A stretch of DNA of 64,000 nucleotides from Megaleporinus macrocephalus (lineage: Eukaryota > Chordata > Actinopteri > Characiformes > Anostomidae): assembly GCA_021613375.1 (NCBI GenBank), contig CM038711.1:19267694-19331693 (forward strand). Direction: 5' to 3'. Positions 54,181 through 64,000 of this stretch are shown piece after piece. Made by a program: the position numbers and the translations under genes. Position 1 is the stretch's first letter. Every line of letters begins with the position of its first letter. The notes beneath the pieces are model-generated. The model worked only from the letters and a program-made list of their open reading frames with translations, did not search any database and was not told the DNA's origin.

Positions 54181-56219
54181 CCTTTAGCAACCTCTGTTCC
54201 ATCAGAGGCTCCAGGACACGACTCTGCCTTTCAAGCCGTGATAGCACATGAAATATGAATAAAATCCCCACAGTGCAGCACAAATAGAAGCGTGACTTGG
54301 GGATCAGTGTAGTGTCTGGAGAGCCAGTTACCTGGAGAGTGTTTGTATGTGGGGGGGTGGGGGTGGGTGGCCCATTTATTTTTCTTTTTTTTTGGGTCGT
54401 CTCTCACCTTTTGCAGTCATGGCTGGGTCACAAGCGAAAGGGGCCACGGTGGTAAACGGGGTTGCTCTGTCAAAACATGGTAGTGTAAGGAAGTGGAGCT
54501 GTGTACAATAAAACTGAGAAAATGTAAAGAAAGACTGGAAGGCATTTGAGATGTATTTGGGTGAGAAAACACAAGATGCTTGTGTGCCTGTGTGTGTCTA
54601 CCTTAATAAATTTTAATAGTTTTGTGTTTCATTATTTCTTTTTCTAATAGTTCAATAATCGATCCTCTCAGGTAAGGATAGCAACAAACTCATAAAATTC
54701 CTTTCCATTCCTGTCTAGTATAGTACATATTTCTGTGGACTGGATGCCTAGTTCAGCATTTTACCTACTGTTAGTGAAAGAATTGGGTTTGAAATTATGA
54801 TATTGCTGGTCAGTATCCCAGTGTTCCATCATGTCTGTTAAACCAGGCACATCCTACATCCTACAATCCTGGAATTTGAGAATTGCAGTGCTGTGTTCTG
54901 CTTGGAACTTGACTAAGCCAGTTGACATTGGGTTATAATCTCAAGAGGCTGATTAGGATCCATTCCTGACTGGATTGGCAGTGTCATTAGGGCAGGGTGA
55001 TTCTTAACAATGTATTAGAGAAGAATTTATGCATGTGCATTTCCAGTTTATTAATAATCTGTAGCTTTTATTGTAAATTTACTGGAACATACCTTTTTAA
55101 ATTATCTGTAACATTATTATTGTTCTTTTTCATAAAGGGACAAAAGGGGAACAAAACAGAACAGTAATCATCATGAGGACATAGAGTGAAAGGCAGGAAA
55201 AAACATAAACTGAAAACTCCTTCCAGAATCAGGAAAATTAGGAAAGCAGATGAAATGAAGAGAGAAATGAAGAGTGCGGAGCACTAATCCTGCAGCAGGC
55301 TCCAGTGATCTAATGAGGCGCCCGTCTTGAACGTAGACGGAACTCTGGAGCCCAGCTGGGAACGGGCCGGTGTGAGAGGAGGTCAGGCTGTAATGGAGGG
55401 CTCCATGGTCACCCCTCCAGAGATGGGCGGGGCTCGCAACGCCGTGACCCATTAAGTCGAGTTGCTCTCTGCTGACCCTCCACAGGGCGGAGAGTGGGCT
55501 CCTGTCTCTCCGCCCCAAACAGGCCCAGCGCTGCCCCCCAGCTACAATCCTCCTCCAACCACAAGCAAACAGACACAGGCACATATACATGCCCACCCAC
55601 CAACCATGACACTGGTCAGCCTCAGCCTGTGTGAGATGTAAATTCAAACGAAAAAGGAGCAGAGCTCGGACCAGAGGCAAATCGAGCTGCCGCTTGAAAT
55701 TAAGCTCCAGCAAAAGGGGTTTGGGGCCAAGGGCGTTTAACTAGCAGGCTACCAGGGTATAGTATCTGGATCATAGTGACATTACTGATACTGAAATTAT
55801 ACTGATTTTTATTTCAGCTGGCAGAGAGTAGGAGGGAGAAGGGAGATATAAGCAGTCTAAACAAAAAAATCAAAATAGGAAATACGAAAAGAAAGCGAGC
55901 CGGAGATAGAATATGAGACCCTGGTGGACATTACTAACCCCAGCCCGATGTGTAGACCTGGCAAAGCTGTGCAAATAGTCGCCGGCTCACGCAGTCAATA
56001 ATACGTACAATTGCAGGGGACTGAAAGCTATAATCAACAGAGATAAAAATCCATAGTGAGGATGAATGCCAGAGTTTTTTTTTTTTCACTGAAATGTCAG
56101 AGAAGCGTATTTGCAGAAGGGCAGAGATGACAGATGAGGTGGGCGATCCCCAAGCAGAGTTTCTGAACCTGATAGGGTGCTGGACACTAGGTCCAGGCAA
56201 TGAGCAAAGGAACTCACAC
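54181..56219. other. Non-coding; GC-rich patch 55270-55720
   Basis: A G-rich run lies near 54349-54370. Positions 55270-55720 are GC-rich and hold a 180-codon minus-strand frame with no recognisable domain, no low-complexity artefact and no clear splice sites. I judge it chance, but it is the longest non-repetitive frame in the window. Confidence 0.4.
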
Positions 56220-56940
56220 CCATTTTGCCCCTGTTGGCCCCTGACTCCTATTACAGCAGGAAGATAGATCCTTCACGTCACCAGCTTCACATATCTAGGC
56301 CAGATTGATATTGATGCTTTGTGGTGTGTTCATATTTATGTGGTCGTGACATAATGTACTCTGGCAATTTTTTCAAGCACATTTTATGACTGCATCTCCG
56401 TTCTCCTTACATAGTAGGTAGTGCAAAGCATATTAAGGTTCAAAGAAATCAATGGCCTTTGCTGCTGTGTTTTGAAATGTCTCTGACGAGTTCATCTGAA
56501 CCATTTTAACTTGCTGGAGGTCTGTAGGGTCCTCGCACTGTCAAGACCCCACAAATCCCCGTCGTTCTCTCTCGCTTTAACTTAAACTGTGCCATGATGA
56601 AAAGAGGTCTCTTTTATATTCGCCGTCTCTCTGATTCACCCTGTTGAAGTCTATTCTTTTTCCCCTTCTCTAAGATCTTTTAAGTCGTTATAAATGTTGT
56701 TGTTTTTTTTCTCTTTTTTGGGCTTGGACTGCTTCAATAAAATAAGTGGAGATTTGCTGGAAATCAGTGGCTTTTGTGCGCTGCCACGGGAGCATGGTGA
56801 AATGTTTGGACACTAATACCCATTCATTTCGGGCAGCTTCATAAATAAAGGCTCCCAGCTATGCGGCTTGCCGTGAAGTGGTATTCTTCGGCTTCCCAGC
56901 GGGACGTCCTGTTCACATTAGCCCAGCAGGGGGTGTAGGG
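56220..56940. promoter_or_regulatory. Candidate conserved non-coding blocks
   Basis: Two mixed-composition patches (56220-56640 and 56750-56940) look like conserved elements. The second contains a CTCF-like site (56923-56936). AATAAAGG and TTCATAAATAAAG words lie near 56840. Motif-level inference only. Confidence 0.25.
56923..56936 (+). promoter_or_regulatory. CTCF-like site, plus orientation
   Basis: CCAGCAGGGGGTGT matches the CTCF consensus at 12 of 14 positions, with T for C at position 12 and T at the last position. Confidence 0.3.
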
Positions 56941-59900
56941 AAGTTGTGCGTGGGGGGGTAGAAGTGGATGCGGTGGTGGGGAGGAGGTTGCAAAAAGGCC
57001 GTAACAGCTAGACTACTAAATCGAAACCCTGATTCGACTTTTGACAAAAACGCCTTTAGAAGGAGAATGCTGGTGTAAATAGGGTGAGGGTCTGGTATAT
57101 GATGAATTTTGGAGGGGCTAGTTTGGTCATTTATGTGTATGTGTGTGTACGATGGGCGTTGCTGCAAATTCCAAATGATGCCCCAAAGGATACCTCTGTG
57201 TTTTTGACATGGAACAAAAATATTACTAGAAGGTAAAATGTAAAAGTTTTTAAAAGTTATTAATAGACACCAGGTATGTGGGCTGAGAACCAGAAGCAGA
57301 AAGCTATCCACTACCATTCCATTCTATTCTGTTTTCTCTTCTGCAAACATTCAAGGGATTTGGAGCACCCATTCCGAAGGCCAAAGAGGATTAGTGTTAC
57401 CTTGGTTTTGGAATCCAAATGAAGATTGTAAGGCTTTAAACACTTTCAAGATTGTGGTCAAAGAGGCCTCTGATGATGGGGCCCCAGGCCCCCAAAGAAT
57501 GGTGATGAAGTTTTGATTTAATTTTGATTCAGCTAATGCATTCTGACCAAAAATTAAAAAAACATTTTTCCAGCATGCTATAAATGCAGATTTAAAGGAC
57601 AATTTTCTTTTCACTTATATCTTTTTCCAAGTTGTTTATTTGCAGTGGAAGTAAATAGATTTTATTGTGGATTAAAAGGGAAGATTGACCATGTTGGCTG
57701 TCCTTTGGCAACCTAGTTCAGATGTCATTGGAAGGGTAAGGCAGAGCTTAACTGACATGCTAGAATTACAAGGGTCAAACAGAGCAACAGAAATAGAAAG
57801 GGAAAGTGTCCTCAAGCGTACTACTGTCTGAGGACCATGTGGCCCCTAGGCGTCATGTACAGGTGGTCACTTGGGTGTTCTGCTGGGAGGTTAAGTCCAA
57901 AAGATCTGCAGGACACCATAGTGGCAGCTAGGAGCCATTTATGACCTGTGGCTGACCTCTGACTTGGTGATATGTGTGTGTGTGTAATGGAGAGGTCCAA
58001 TGACCTGTAATTCCCAGACCACAGCAGGGATCTGCCATGCCAATGGGGCTGCCATCTTGATTACTGCTGAGTTTAACCTTTCAGAGTAAAACGGGATGAT
58101 TTGGTGTTTCTCTGCCCATGACAACTGGTGCTGAATAACTCCAAATAAAAAAAAAGAAAGAAATGATGTATAAATAAGTAGTGCATGACTTTCTCTCCAC
58201 TGCCGAGTGCACATTATTTGGAACCCAGCAGAGGAAAATGAGGTTTGGCAGTGCCACCATGAGGTTGAGGCTGGATTTTCTTTTGTTTTTTGTTTTTCTT
58301 CAGGCAACCTGGAACCCATCCAGCCACCCCCTCGCCTTCTTCTCTTTCGTCTCTTTTCTGAGTTCTGTGAATTGAAGCTGAGAAGAGTGCTCCCTCTCTT
58401 TTTGCCACCATCTCTCTTTTGTTGTGGCCTCTGCTCGCGGCCTTTTGCTGTAAGGTTCAGCAGACCTTGAGAAAGCACCAGCAGAATCCGTCAGAATCTT
58501 CCCCTCCCCTGGTGGGGAAGTTGGCCGGCTACTTCTGAAACTGCAGTGACCCAGGGATTGAACCCTGCTACACTCTACTCTCCTGCCTGATGCCGCCACT
58601 GCAACCAAGCTCAGAGATCTTTAGAAGTCACAGAACAGCGACAGGACCGTTGCTGGAAAAAGACTCTGTTGCAGTGCACTGCCAGTGTAGATTATATGAC
58701 CAAAGACATTTACATCTTTTCCAGAAAAATTATATTCTCAAAACCATATAGGCTTGAAAATTGTTTTCATCACTGTGTTAATATATTCCCTTAATAAGTG
58801 TGTTTTTGTTATCCGCATCATTATGCTGTAAGAAAGATAATAATTTGACTGCGTATTATTTTTTCTCTTATTCAGGCCCAGATGGCCCTTAATTGGTTGA
58901 CGAAGGGAGAGAGGGGTTCCTCTTTGAGTCGTGAGGAGGGATTGTTGTGGTGAAAGACTGGCAGCATGATATAGGGAAGGAACAGCGTGAGAGAGGCTTT
59001 CACAAACGAAACACCAGCCATGCACAGGGGGGTGGGCCGCCAAAAAAGCCTGCCCAATAGGTCTATCTCTACAGAAGACAGAGTGGACTACAAGTGTGTG
59101 AGAATTTATCCTCCTTACAGATTTAGAAGAGAGAGACGTAAAGCATGTCTGTGTAAGTTGTTCTTACAATGACACTGCTGTTATATATACTCACCTCCAT
59201 CAAAGTTTAAAGCAGGCTGACACAGGAACATTTAATTAACCTAAAATGTAAAACACTGTTGAGCTTTTCATATACAAGTCAGTTGTGTTAGCCTTGTGAG
59301 TCTATAAACAGCTAAGGCCTTTAAATGTGTTGTCACACAGAGCTTTCCAGTGCATTCTGGAAATATGTCAATATGTTCAGAATAATAAATTTATCAGTTT
59401 AAAGGGGTCTTAAGAAACAATCTACTATTGGACTCCTGCTGGCATTATCTAATATGATTTCTACAGAGCAAAATTTTATAACCATGAAAGTGATTTATAG
59501 CTGTAGCAGTGTGCCCTAACATTAAACTGACTGGTTAAAATCATTATCTTGTCCTTTAACGGAGAAACAAATAATACATAGACACACTTACTGGCAAATT
59601 CATCTTGTCTTTATTTTTTCACCAGACAGAATGAGCACAACAGAACTTTTCCACCTGCATGTGATAACCCTTTCTGAACCCTGCTTATTGCTCTTTGTAT
59701 GGAGATAAAAATGATTGGAGACCACAGTGTTGGCCCTACATTGGTGCAACATCTGCTAGGTACTGTTCTTAACAGGAAGAGCCAAAATTAACCCATGTCA
59801 ACTGATAGGCCCTGCAAGAGGTTGGTTCCAAGCATGGAATCAGTGCTTGTCCAATACCCGTTCCCATTATTACTGACATAGTAAGACCATGGGGGCCTGG

Positions 59901-60153
59901 TCAGGAGTCAGCAGCGTTAGAGAACTTCAGGTGAGACCGGCTTCATTAAAGGCAGGCAGTGCGGCCTGTAAGGGGGCGAGAAACGGGATCCTTTTCTCAA
60001 CTGCCAACAACGTGTCACTTTAATTTCTTCTCTGACGCCCAGCTTTGACAACCGGGAAGGGCTCGGAGGCGAAGGGGAGCAAGGCCAGGGATCATGGGAG
60101 GCTTCCATTTAAAAGAAGCGGTTTGACATGCGTGACATTTCTTCTCCTTACAG
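56941..60153. other. Non-coding spacer with GC-mixed patches
   Basis: Several long minus-strand frames (56913-57317, 57939-58478, 58300-58608) have no domains and overlap plus-strand frames. On the minus strand near 58560, GGGTTCAATCCC resembles a tRNA T-arm, but no cloverleaf or clear A box was found. A weak CTCF-like CCACCAGGGG lies at 58502-58515 (minus). AT-rich DNA fills 58650-59800. Confidence 0.4.
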
Positions 60154-60210
60154 TTTGGCAGGATGGTGACTTTCCACGTGCACTTTCTCCCTTTATTAAG
60201 ACAATGGAGG
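60154..60210 (+). other. 57-bp exon-like segment with strong splice signals
   Basis: The segment is preceded by atttcttctccttacag, a strong acceptor, and followed by GGAGG|gtaagc, a strong donor. Two frames are open. The one starting at 60156 reads WQDGDFPRALSPF then IKTMEG, with balanced composition; the other begins at 60154 and includes an ATG. The length is a multiple of three in either case. I cannot name a gene. It could be a small cassette exon of a gene with very large introns, an exon of a non-coding RNA, or chance. Confidence 0.3.
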
Positions 60211-61239
60211 GTAAGCCATTTTAAAAGCAGAGAGGGTCTTGTGGTGTGCCACCATGTACAGGCGATAATAATCAGTTACAAGGCGGCATGCTTTTTTTTT
60301 TACTATTTAGGTCTGCCATTGATACCATCACTTGAGTTTCAGTGCCTGATCAAAGTCAACCATGATTTTAGATGTCCCTCTAGTAATTAAACTGAAATAT
60401 CTAATATAAGACAACATGTGTTAATATTCAATCTTCAGACAGCTTATTGTAAGAAGACAAGCAAAATAGAGAGTACAAAAAGACTTTTCCAAAAGCCCTT
60501 TCACCATCCAAACCTATCTTACAATCTCCAAAGTAGGCCAACTGAAACCGATCAGGATGTCAATGGCGTGTTAATAATGCAATATGCCATTTCTTAAGGG
60601 GCTTGTGTCTCCCCTGGAGAGTTGCTGGGTGCACAGAGAGGGTTAAGGTTGGTCCGCAGATTTATTGTCGGGTGTGGCGGCAGCATCAGGACCAGAGCAC
60701 TAATGGATGACCTTGGGGCTGGGCTGCTTCAGACCCAGAGAGATCAGGTCTCACCAGCGTCCAACCAGCATGCTGACCTCACACCCTCACCGGCCCTGGC
60801 CTCAACCTTTAACTCACTGATCTTTGACCAACTTAATTAAACAGACACCTGCTTTCCGGTGTGGAGAGAGACAGAAGAAGATGGGCTCTAAATTGACGTA
60901 AATGTTTTGGGGTGTCAGTGGCCGGCCGCAGGGATTCCATCTGTGCCACAGTATGGATTAGTTACTGTCTTTACAACGCACAGCTGATCTTTCCTCATAC
61001 TACGCCCTCTAGTCAGTGAACTTTTTCCTGGGCACTGGAGTGCTGCGCTGGATGTCATAGAGCAAGATGTTAATACCATTGTAATTTTTGTTCTTGGTCC
61101 AGAAGGCCTTCTATATGTGGTGTTTAGTGCTGCTCTCAGTCTCTGACTTTATCTATTTTAGCAAACACAACAACCATGCTGTGTGTTTGTGCGCTCCATC
61201 TACCTTTCCTCTTAGCCACTGACTGAATCCATTATGTTC

Positions 61240-61240
<1 letters not shown>
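60211..61240. promoter_or_regulatory. Non-coding; candidate block 60600-60900
   Basis: Positions 60600-60900 are GC-mixed with CACTGATCTTTGACC (TCF or nuclear-receptor-like) and CTTAATTAAACAG words. The plus-strand frame 60622-60840 has no domain. A CTCF-like site follows at 61001. Otherwise I see no gene. Confidence 0.25.
61001..61015 (-). promoter_or_regulatory. CTCF-like site, minus orientation
   Basis: The reverse complement reads TGACTAGAGGGCGTA, an intact CTAGAGGGCG core with mismatches only at the edges. It faces the plus-oriented site at 56923. Confidence 0.3.

Positions 61241-61276
<36 letters not shown>
61241..61276. repeat. CA dinucleotide microsatellite
   Basis: About 36 bp of uninterrupted AC/CA. 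Confidence 0.95.
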
Positions 61277-61280
<4 letters not shown>

Positions 61281-61824
61281 CCTGCAATGTTTTATTTGTT
61301 TGGACAACTCCATGGTGGAGGGGACAGGTAGTTATAGGAGCTAAACTGTGTCCTTGTGGCAGTGGACTCTAAGGGCATTATTTCCTGCCCTGTCTAATGC
61401 GGAGTGAGAGGTAGGTGCTATAGCTGTGTAGCAGAAAAGGACAGCCAGGTGTGTATCTATTGGCCACTCTCTCAAAGAGATAGTACTACAGGTCAACTAG
61501 TGTTCTCTTATATCACGCACACATAGTGAAAAAATTCCAACCTGCTTATTTTTTTCAAGTAAATGTTGCATTTGATGGAAAATTTAATTGTACTTTAAGG
61601 GGAACCACCCTATGTTATTGTTTTATTGTGAGGCCATTTGGTCACCAAATACAAAATAAAACAGTATAAACTGATTTTACTGATTCAAACAGTTTTCTTT
61701 TTCTGACACAAACCATACTTTAGAGTACCTTAAGTAATAGCAAATAAAAGCTGAGCATCTTAAGTTTAATGTTTACAATGTTAAAGTACAAAGCAACACA
61801 GAAATAATGTGGGTGTTCAATTTA
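61277..61824. other. Non-coding spacer
   Basis: I see nothing supportable up to the left end of the Tc1-like element. The last two bases (TA, 61823-61824) fit its target site. Confidence 0.55.
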
Positions 61825-63016
61825 CAGTGTGGTCCATAAGTATTTGGACATTTACACTTTTTTGTCATTTTTCCACTGTATACAACCACAATCAATTTAA
61901 AATGAAAAATTTCAACTTTATTTCAAGGATTTTAACAAAAATATTGCATTGACCATTTTTTTACATAGTAATTTTTTATCATTCATTTTCATAAGCTTAA
62001 AAGTAATTGAACATGTAAGCATTTAAGCAATTTCATGGCCGGGTGTGGCCTGTTGCCTTGTTATTTTAAGACAAATTAAGGAGCTAAAAGATCTTGAGGT
62101 CATTTCAAGTGCTGCATATGCATTTGTATATGCATATATTCTTAATAAGAAGAAATTCACCCTCAAAATATCTAGTTAAGTCAAGGACAATCTAGAGAAG
62201 GTTGGTGTACCACTGTTAAACACTACGATCAAGACACGCCTTAATGAATATAAATACAGATGTTTAACTCAAGATGGAAAATGTTGGTAACACTCAAGAA
62301 CAGAAAGAGTATAGGAAGAGAAGAGTATGAAGAAGCAATAGAACAGCTCATGATCAAGGGCAAACCACATCATCAGCCAAACATAGTGCATGCAGTGTCT
62401 TGGTATGGATATGTATAGCTGCCAATGGAAATGGATCACTAGTGTTTATTGGGGATTTGACAGCTGATAAAAGTAATAAGATAAATTCTGAATTCTATAG
62501 AGCTATACTTTCTCCTCAGATTCAAAATTGATAGAATGGCACAAATTTACAGTACAAATGACACAGAGAAAGTAACCGTAGAGTTTTATAAGACAATAAA
62601 AGTGAAATGTTCTTAAATAGTTGAGTCAGTCACCTGACTTCAATACAATTAAGCATGCTCTTCACTTATTGAGGACAACACTGAAGGCAGAAAGACCAAT
62701 AAACAAGCTGCAATGGAAAGTGACTGCAGTAAAGACCTGGCAAAGAATCTTACAGGAGTACATTCAGCATTTGGTGATGTCCCTGGGATCTGTATTGTCA
62801 TTTTCTGCAAAGGATATGCATCCACATATTAAAAATATTCCTAGTATTTATAATTATGTTTTTTTAGTTTATCTGATTACTTTGAAGCATGTAAAAATGG
62901 AGTGCCTACTTAAAACATGGTTGTAATTCCTTCACCTAATGTTTTGTTAAATGCTTTATTTTAAAGCTAAAAGCCTACACTTCCATCAAAGCTAGTGTCC
63001 AACTTCCTTATTTAAG
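61825..63016 (+). mobile_element. Decayed Tc1-like transposon
   Basis: The left end, CAGTGTGGTCCATAAGTATT followed by tggaca, is a typical fish Tc1 terminal repeat preceded by TA. Transposase-derived DNA follows in order to about 62930, then the aaagctaaaagcctacactt phrase typical of the 3' non-coding part. The right terminal repeat survives only as a diverged tgtccaacttccttat (63002 region), with the DNA before it deleted. The exact right end is uncertain. The copy is immobile. Confidence 0.75.
62130..62926 (+). pseudogene. Tc1-like transposase pseudogene
   Basis: The cut-and-paste transposase of the enclosing element. DNA encoding the region before the first catalytic aspartate is present near 62150-62300. 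The block with that aspartate is deleted at about 62305. A collapsed remnant of the second aspartate block lies near 62555. The last block (62627-62810, in an open 101-codon frame) reads SPDFNTIKHALHLL, where family members have Asn-Pro-Ile-Glu-His, so the catalytic glutamate is lysine here. Stops and frameshifts occur upstream. Family: Tc1/mariner DDE transposases. Confidence 0.75.
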
Positions 63017-63480
63017 TAAAAATACCAGTAATCTAGTGAAAGAAATACTTAAGTAAATGTTAAAGTGTGATTTTACTTAAGATATAAACGTATGTATTGT
63101 GAGGTGTACTTAAAGTATTTTTTTTAGAAATTGTTTTCTGATTACATTTTTTAATCAAAATATCTTACTGAGCATATATAATGGTTTATACCAGAACTGC
63201 ATGCATCATCCATAAAAATACACTCTTCTAGAGGACCAAACACAGTTACATGCTGAATTTCCTTCTTAGAATTTAAGATGGACATTCATGGAATGTCTAC
63301 AAAGAAAAAAAGGAATTAGTTCTGCTCAAGTCAAAATATTTTTATTTTAGCAGACAATACTGGGGTTTTTTTTTTCTAAAAACTGTAACTGACTTGAGTG
63401 CCACTTGTAAAACCAATATCAGAAACAGGTAGATTTGTACCACCAAAAATTAAAAAACAGAAAAAGTGGAAACTGTTTAA
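63017..63480. other. AT-rich spacer
   Basis: I see nothing supportable. Confidence 0.55.
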
Positions 63481-63800
63481 AAACACTTTACTTTAAAAGC
63501 GCGTTTTGGCAGCGTTCACAATTCAGCGCTGTGTTTGTTGTTAGCAACAGACTCTGGTTGTTAGGTGGTCTTTAAGGTTTGTGTTTAGATGCCTGTTTAG
63601 AAAAATCCTGCTGTCGGCAGATTCACTGACCGGAGATCTCTCCTCGCTGCAGTGTCGGGTAGCTCACCAGCTTTAAACGGGAGGTCAATGATGAGAGCAA
63701 TAAACAGCAAAATATACTTAAATAAAACAACTTTAGTATAATGTGTTGTTATGGTAACAGACTAGGAGGGTTTGTGTTAGCTAACGTTTATATCAAGTTT
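63481..63800. promoter_or_regulatory. Promoter-like patch with RFX X-box-like sites
   Basis: CpG-containing sequence (gcgcgttt, tcggcag, accggag, tcgctg, tcggg) stands out from its AT-rich surroundings. Two X-box-like sites lie 208 bp apart: GTTGTTAGCAAC (63537-63548) and GTTGTTATGGTAAC (63745-63758). Each has one perfect RGYAAC half site. X-boxes are typical of promoters of ciliary genes. If real, the gene would start here or beyond the right edge. No coding frame is apparent. Confidence 0.3.
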
Positions 63801-64000
63801 AGTCAGAAAGCACTCTGAAACGTAAATATACTTTACTCTCTGGCCACGCACCCCTAAAGTCCCAGCACCCCTAAAGATTATAGTAAAAAAAACATCTTTT
63901 TTCTTTTAACGTTAATTTAATTTGTCTCTGACAAGCTGGAAATGTTACCCCCCCCCCCTTCGCCACCCCCCCCCCCCCCCCTTTGCAAAATGGTATGATC
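63801..64000. repeat. Right edge with short direct repeat and poly-C
   Basis: GCACCCCTAAAG occurs at 63848-63859 and 63865-63876. C runs at 63948-63958 and 63966-63981 follow. The C runs may be imprecise in length. I see no gene before the window ends. Confidence 0.7.

Noticed and set aside
55171..55713. 180-codon minus-strand frame
   Set aside because: It lies in GC-rich DNA where long frames occur by chance. There is no recognisable domain, signal or paired splice sites.
57939..58478. 179-codon minus-strand frame
   Set aside because: The Lys/Arg-rich part comes from CT-rich DNA read backwards. Competing frames exist on the other strand and I recognise no family.
58500..58640. tRNA-like GGGTTCAATCCC on the minus strand
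   Set aside because: Only a T-arm-like word is present. No acceptor stem, anticodon arm or clear A box could be aligned, so neither a tRNA nor a tRNA-derived SINE is supported.

Overview
The window reads as AT-rich, non-coding nuclear DNA from a fish. The evidence is long TA, CA and GA dinucleotide tracts, several decayed Tc1/mariner-type DNA transposons, a palindromic dispersed element, and the complete lack of bacterial-style gene packing. The palindromic element at 46323-46955 is a repeat I associate from memory with otophysan fishes (characins, catfishes and relatives). That placement is an inference. No stretch of the 64 kb is a convincing protein-coding gene, and I saw no tRNA, rRNA or familiar microRNA. 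The longer open frames sit in GC-richer or low-complexity DNA and have no recognisable domain.

Layout. Positions 1-5600 hold microsatellites, a degraded dispersed repeat and a 509-bp internally deleted Tc1-like element (3878-4386) with both ends and its TA target duplication. Positions 5600-14700 are mainly GC-mixed blocks that look like conserved non-coding elements, plus a probable repeat relic at 12290-12870 and an exon-like segment at 9596-9823. Positions 14700-23000 carry large TA and AAT/ATT tracts around a CpG-enriched, promoter-like stretch (18900-19870). Positions 23000-40300 are ordinary non-coding DNA with regulatory-looking patches and a small exon-like segment on the minus strand (25364-25420). 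Positions 40300-47100 combine dense simple repeats, a cluster of POU, SOX, MEIS and RFX-like sites (41740-42030), and the palindromic element boxed in by microsatellites. Positions 47100-61000 are GC-mixed blocks with a Tc1 relic (51200-51620) and a 57-bp segment with strong splice signals (60154-60210). Positions 61000-64000 hold a larger decayed Tc1-like transposon (61825 to about 63016) and, near the right edge, a CpG-containing patch with RFX X-box-like sites.

Interpretation. The simplest reading is a gene desert or a very large intron next to a developmental gene outside the window. Blocks rich in homeodomain, SOX, POU, MEIS and TCF-like sites are separated by repeats. Every regulatory call is motif-level inference. 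Cross-species alignment and RNA or chromatin data would decide them. Nothing here can be called an undescribed system with confidence. The best leads are the exon-like segments, the CpG-rich stretch, the 41.8-kb motif cluster and the palindromic element.
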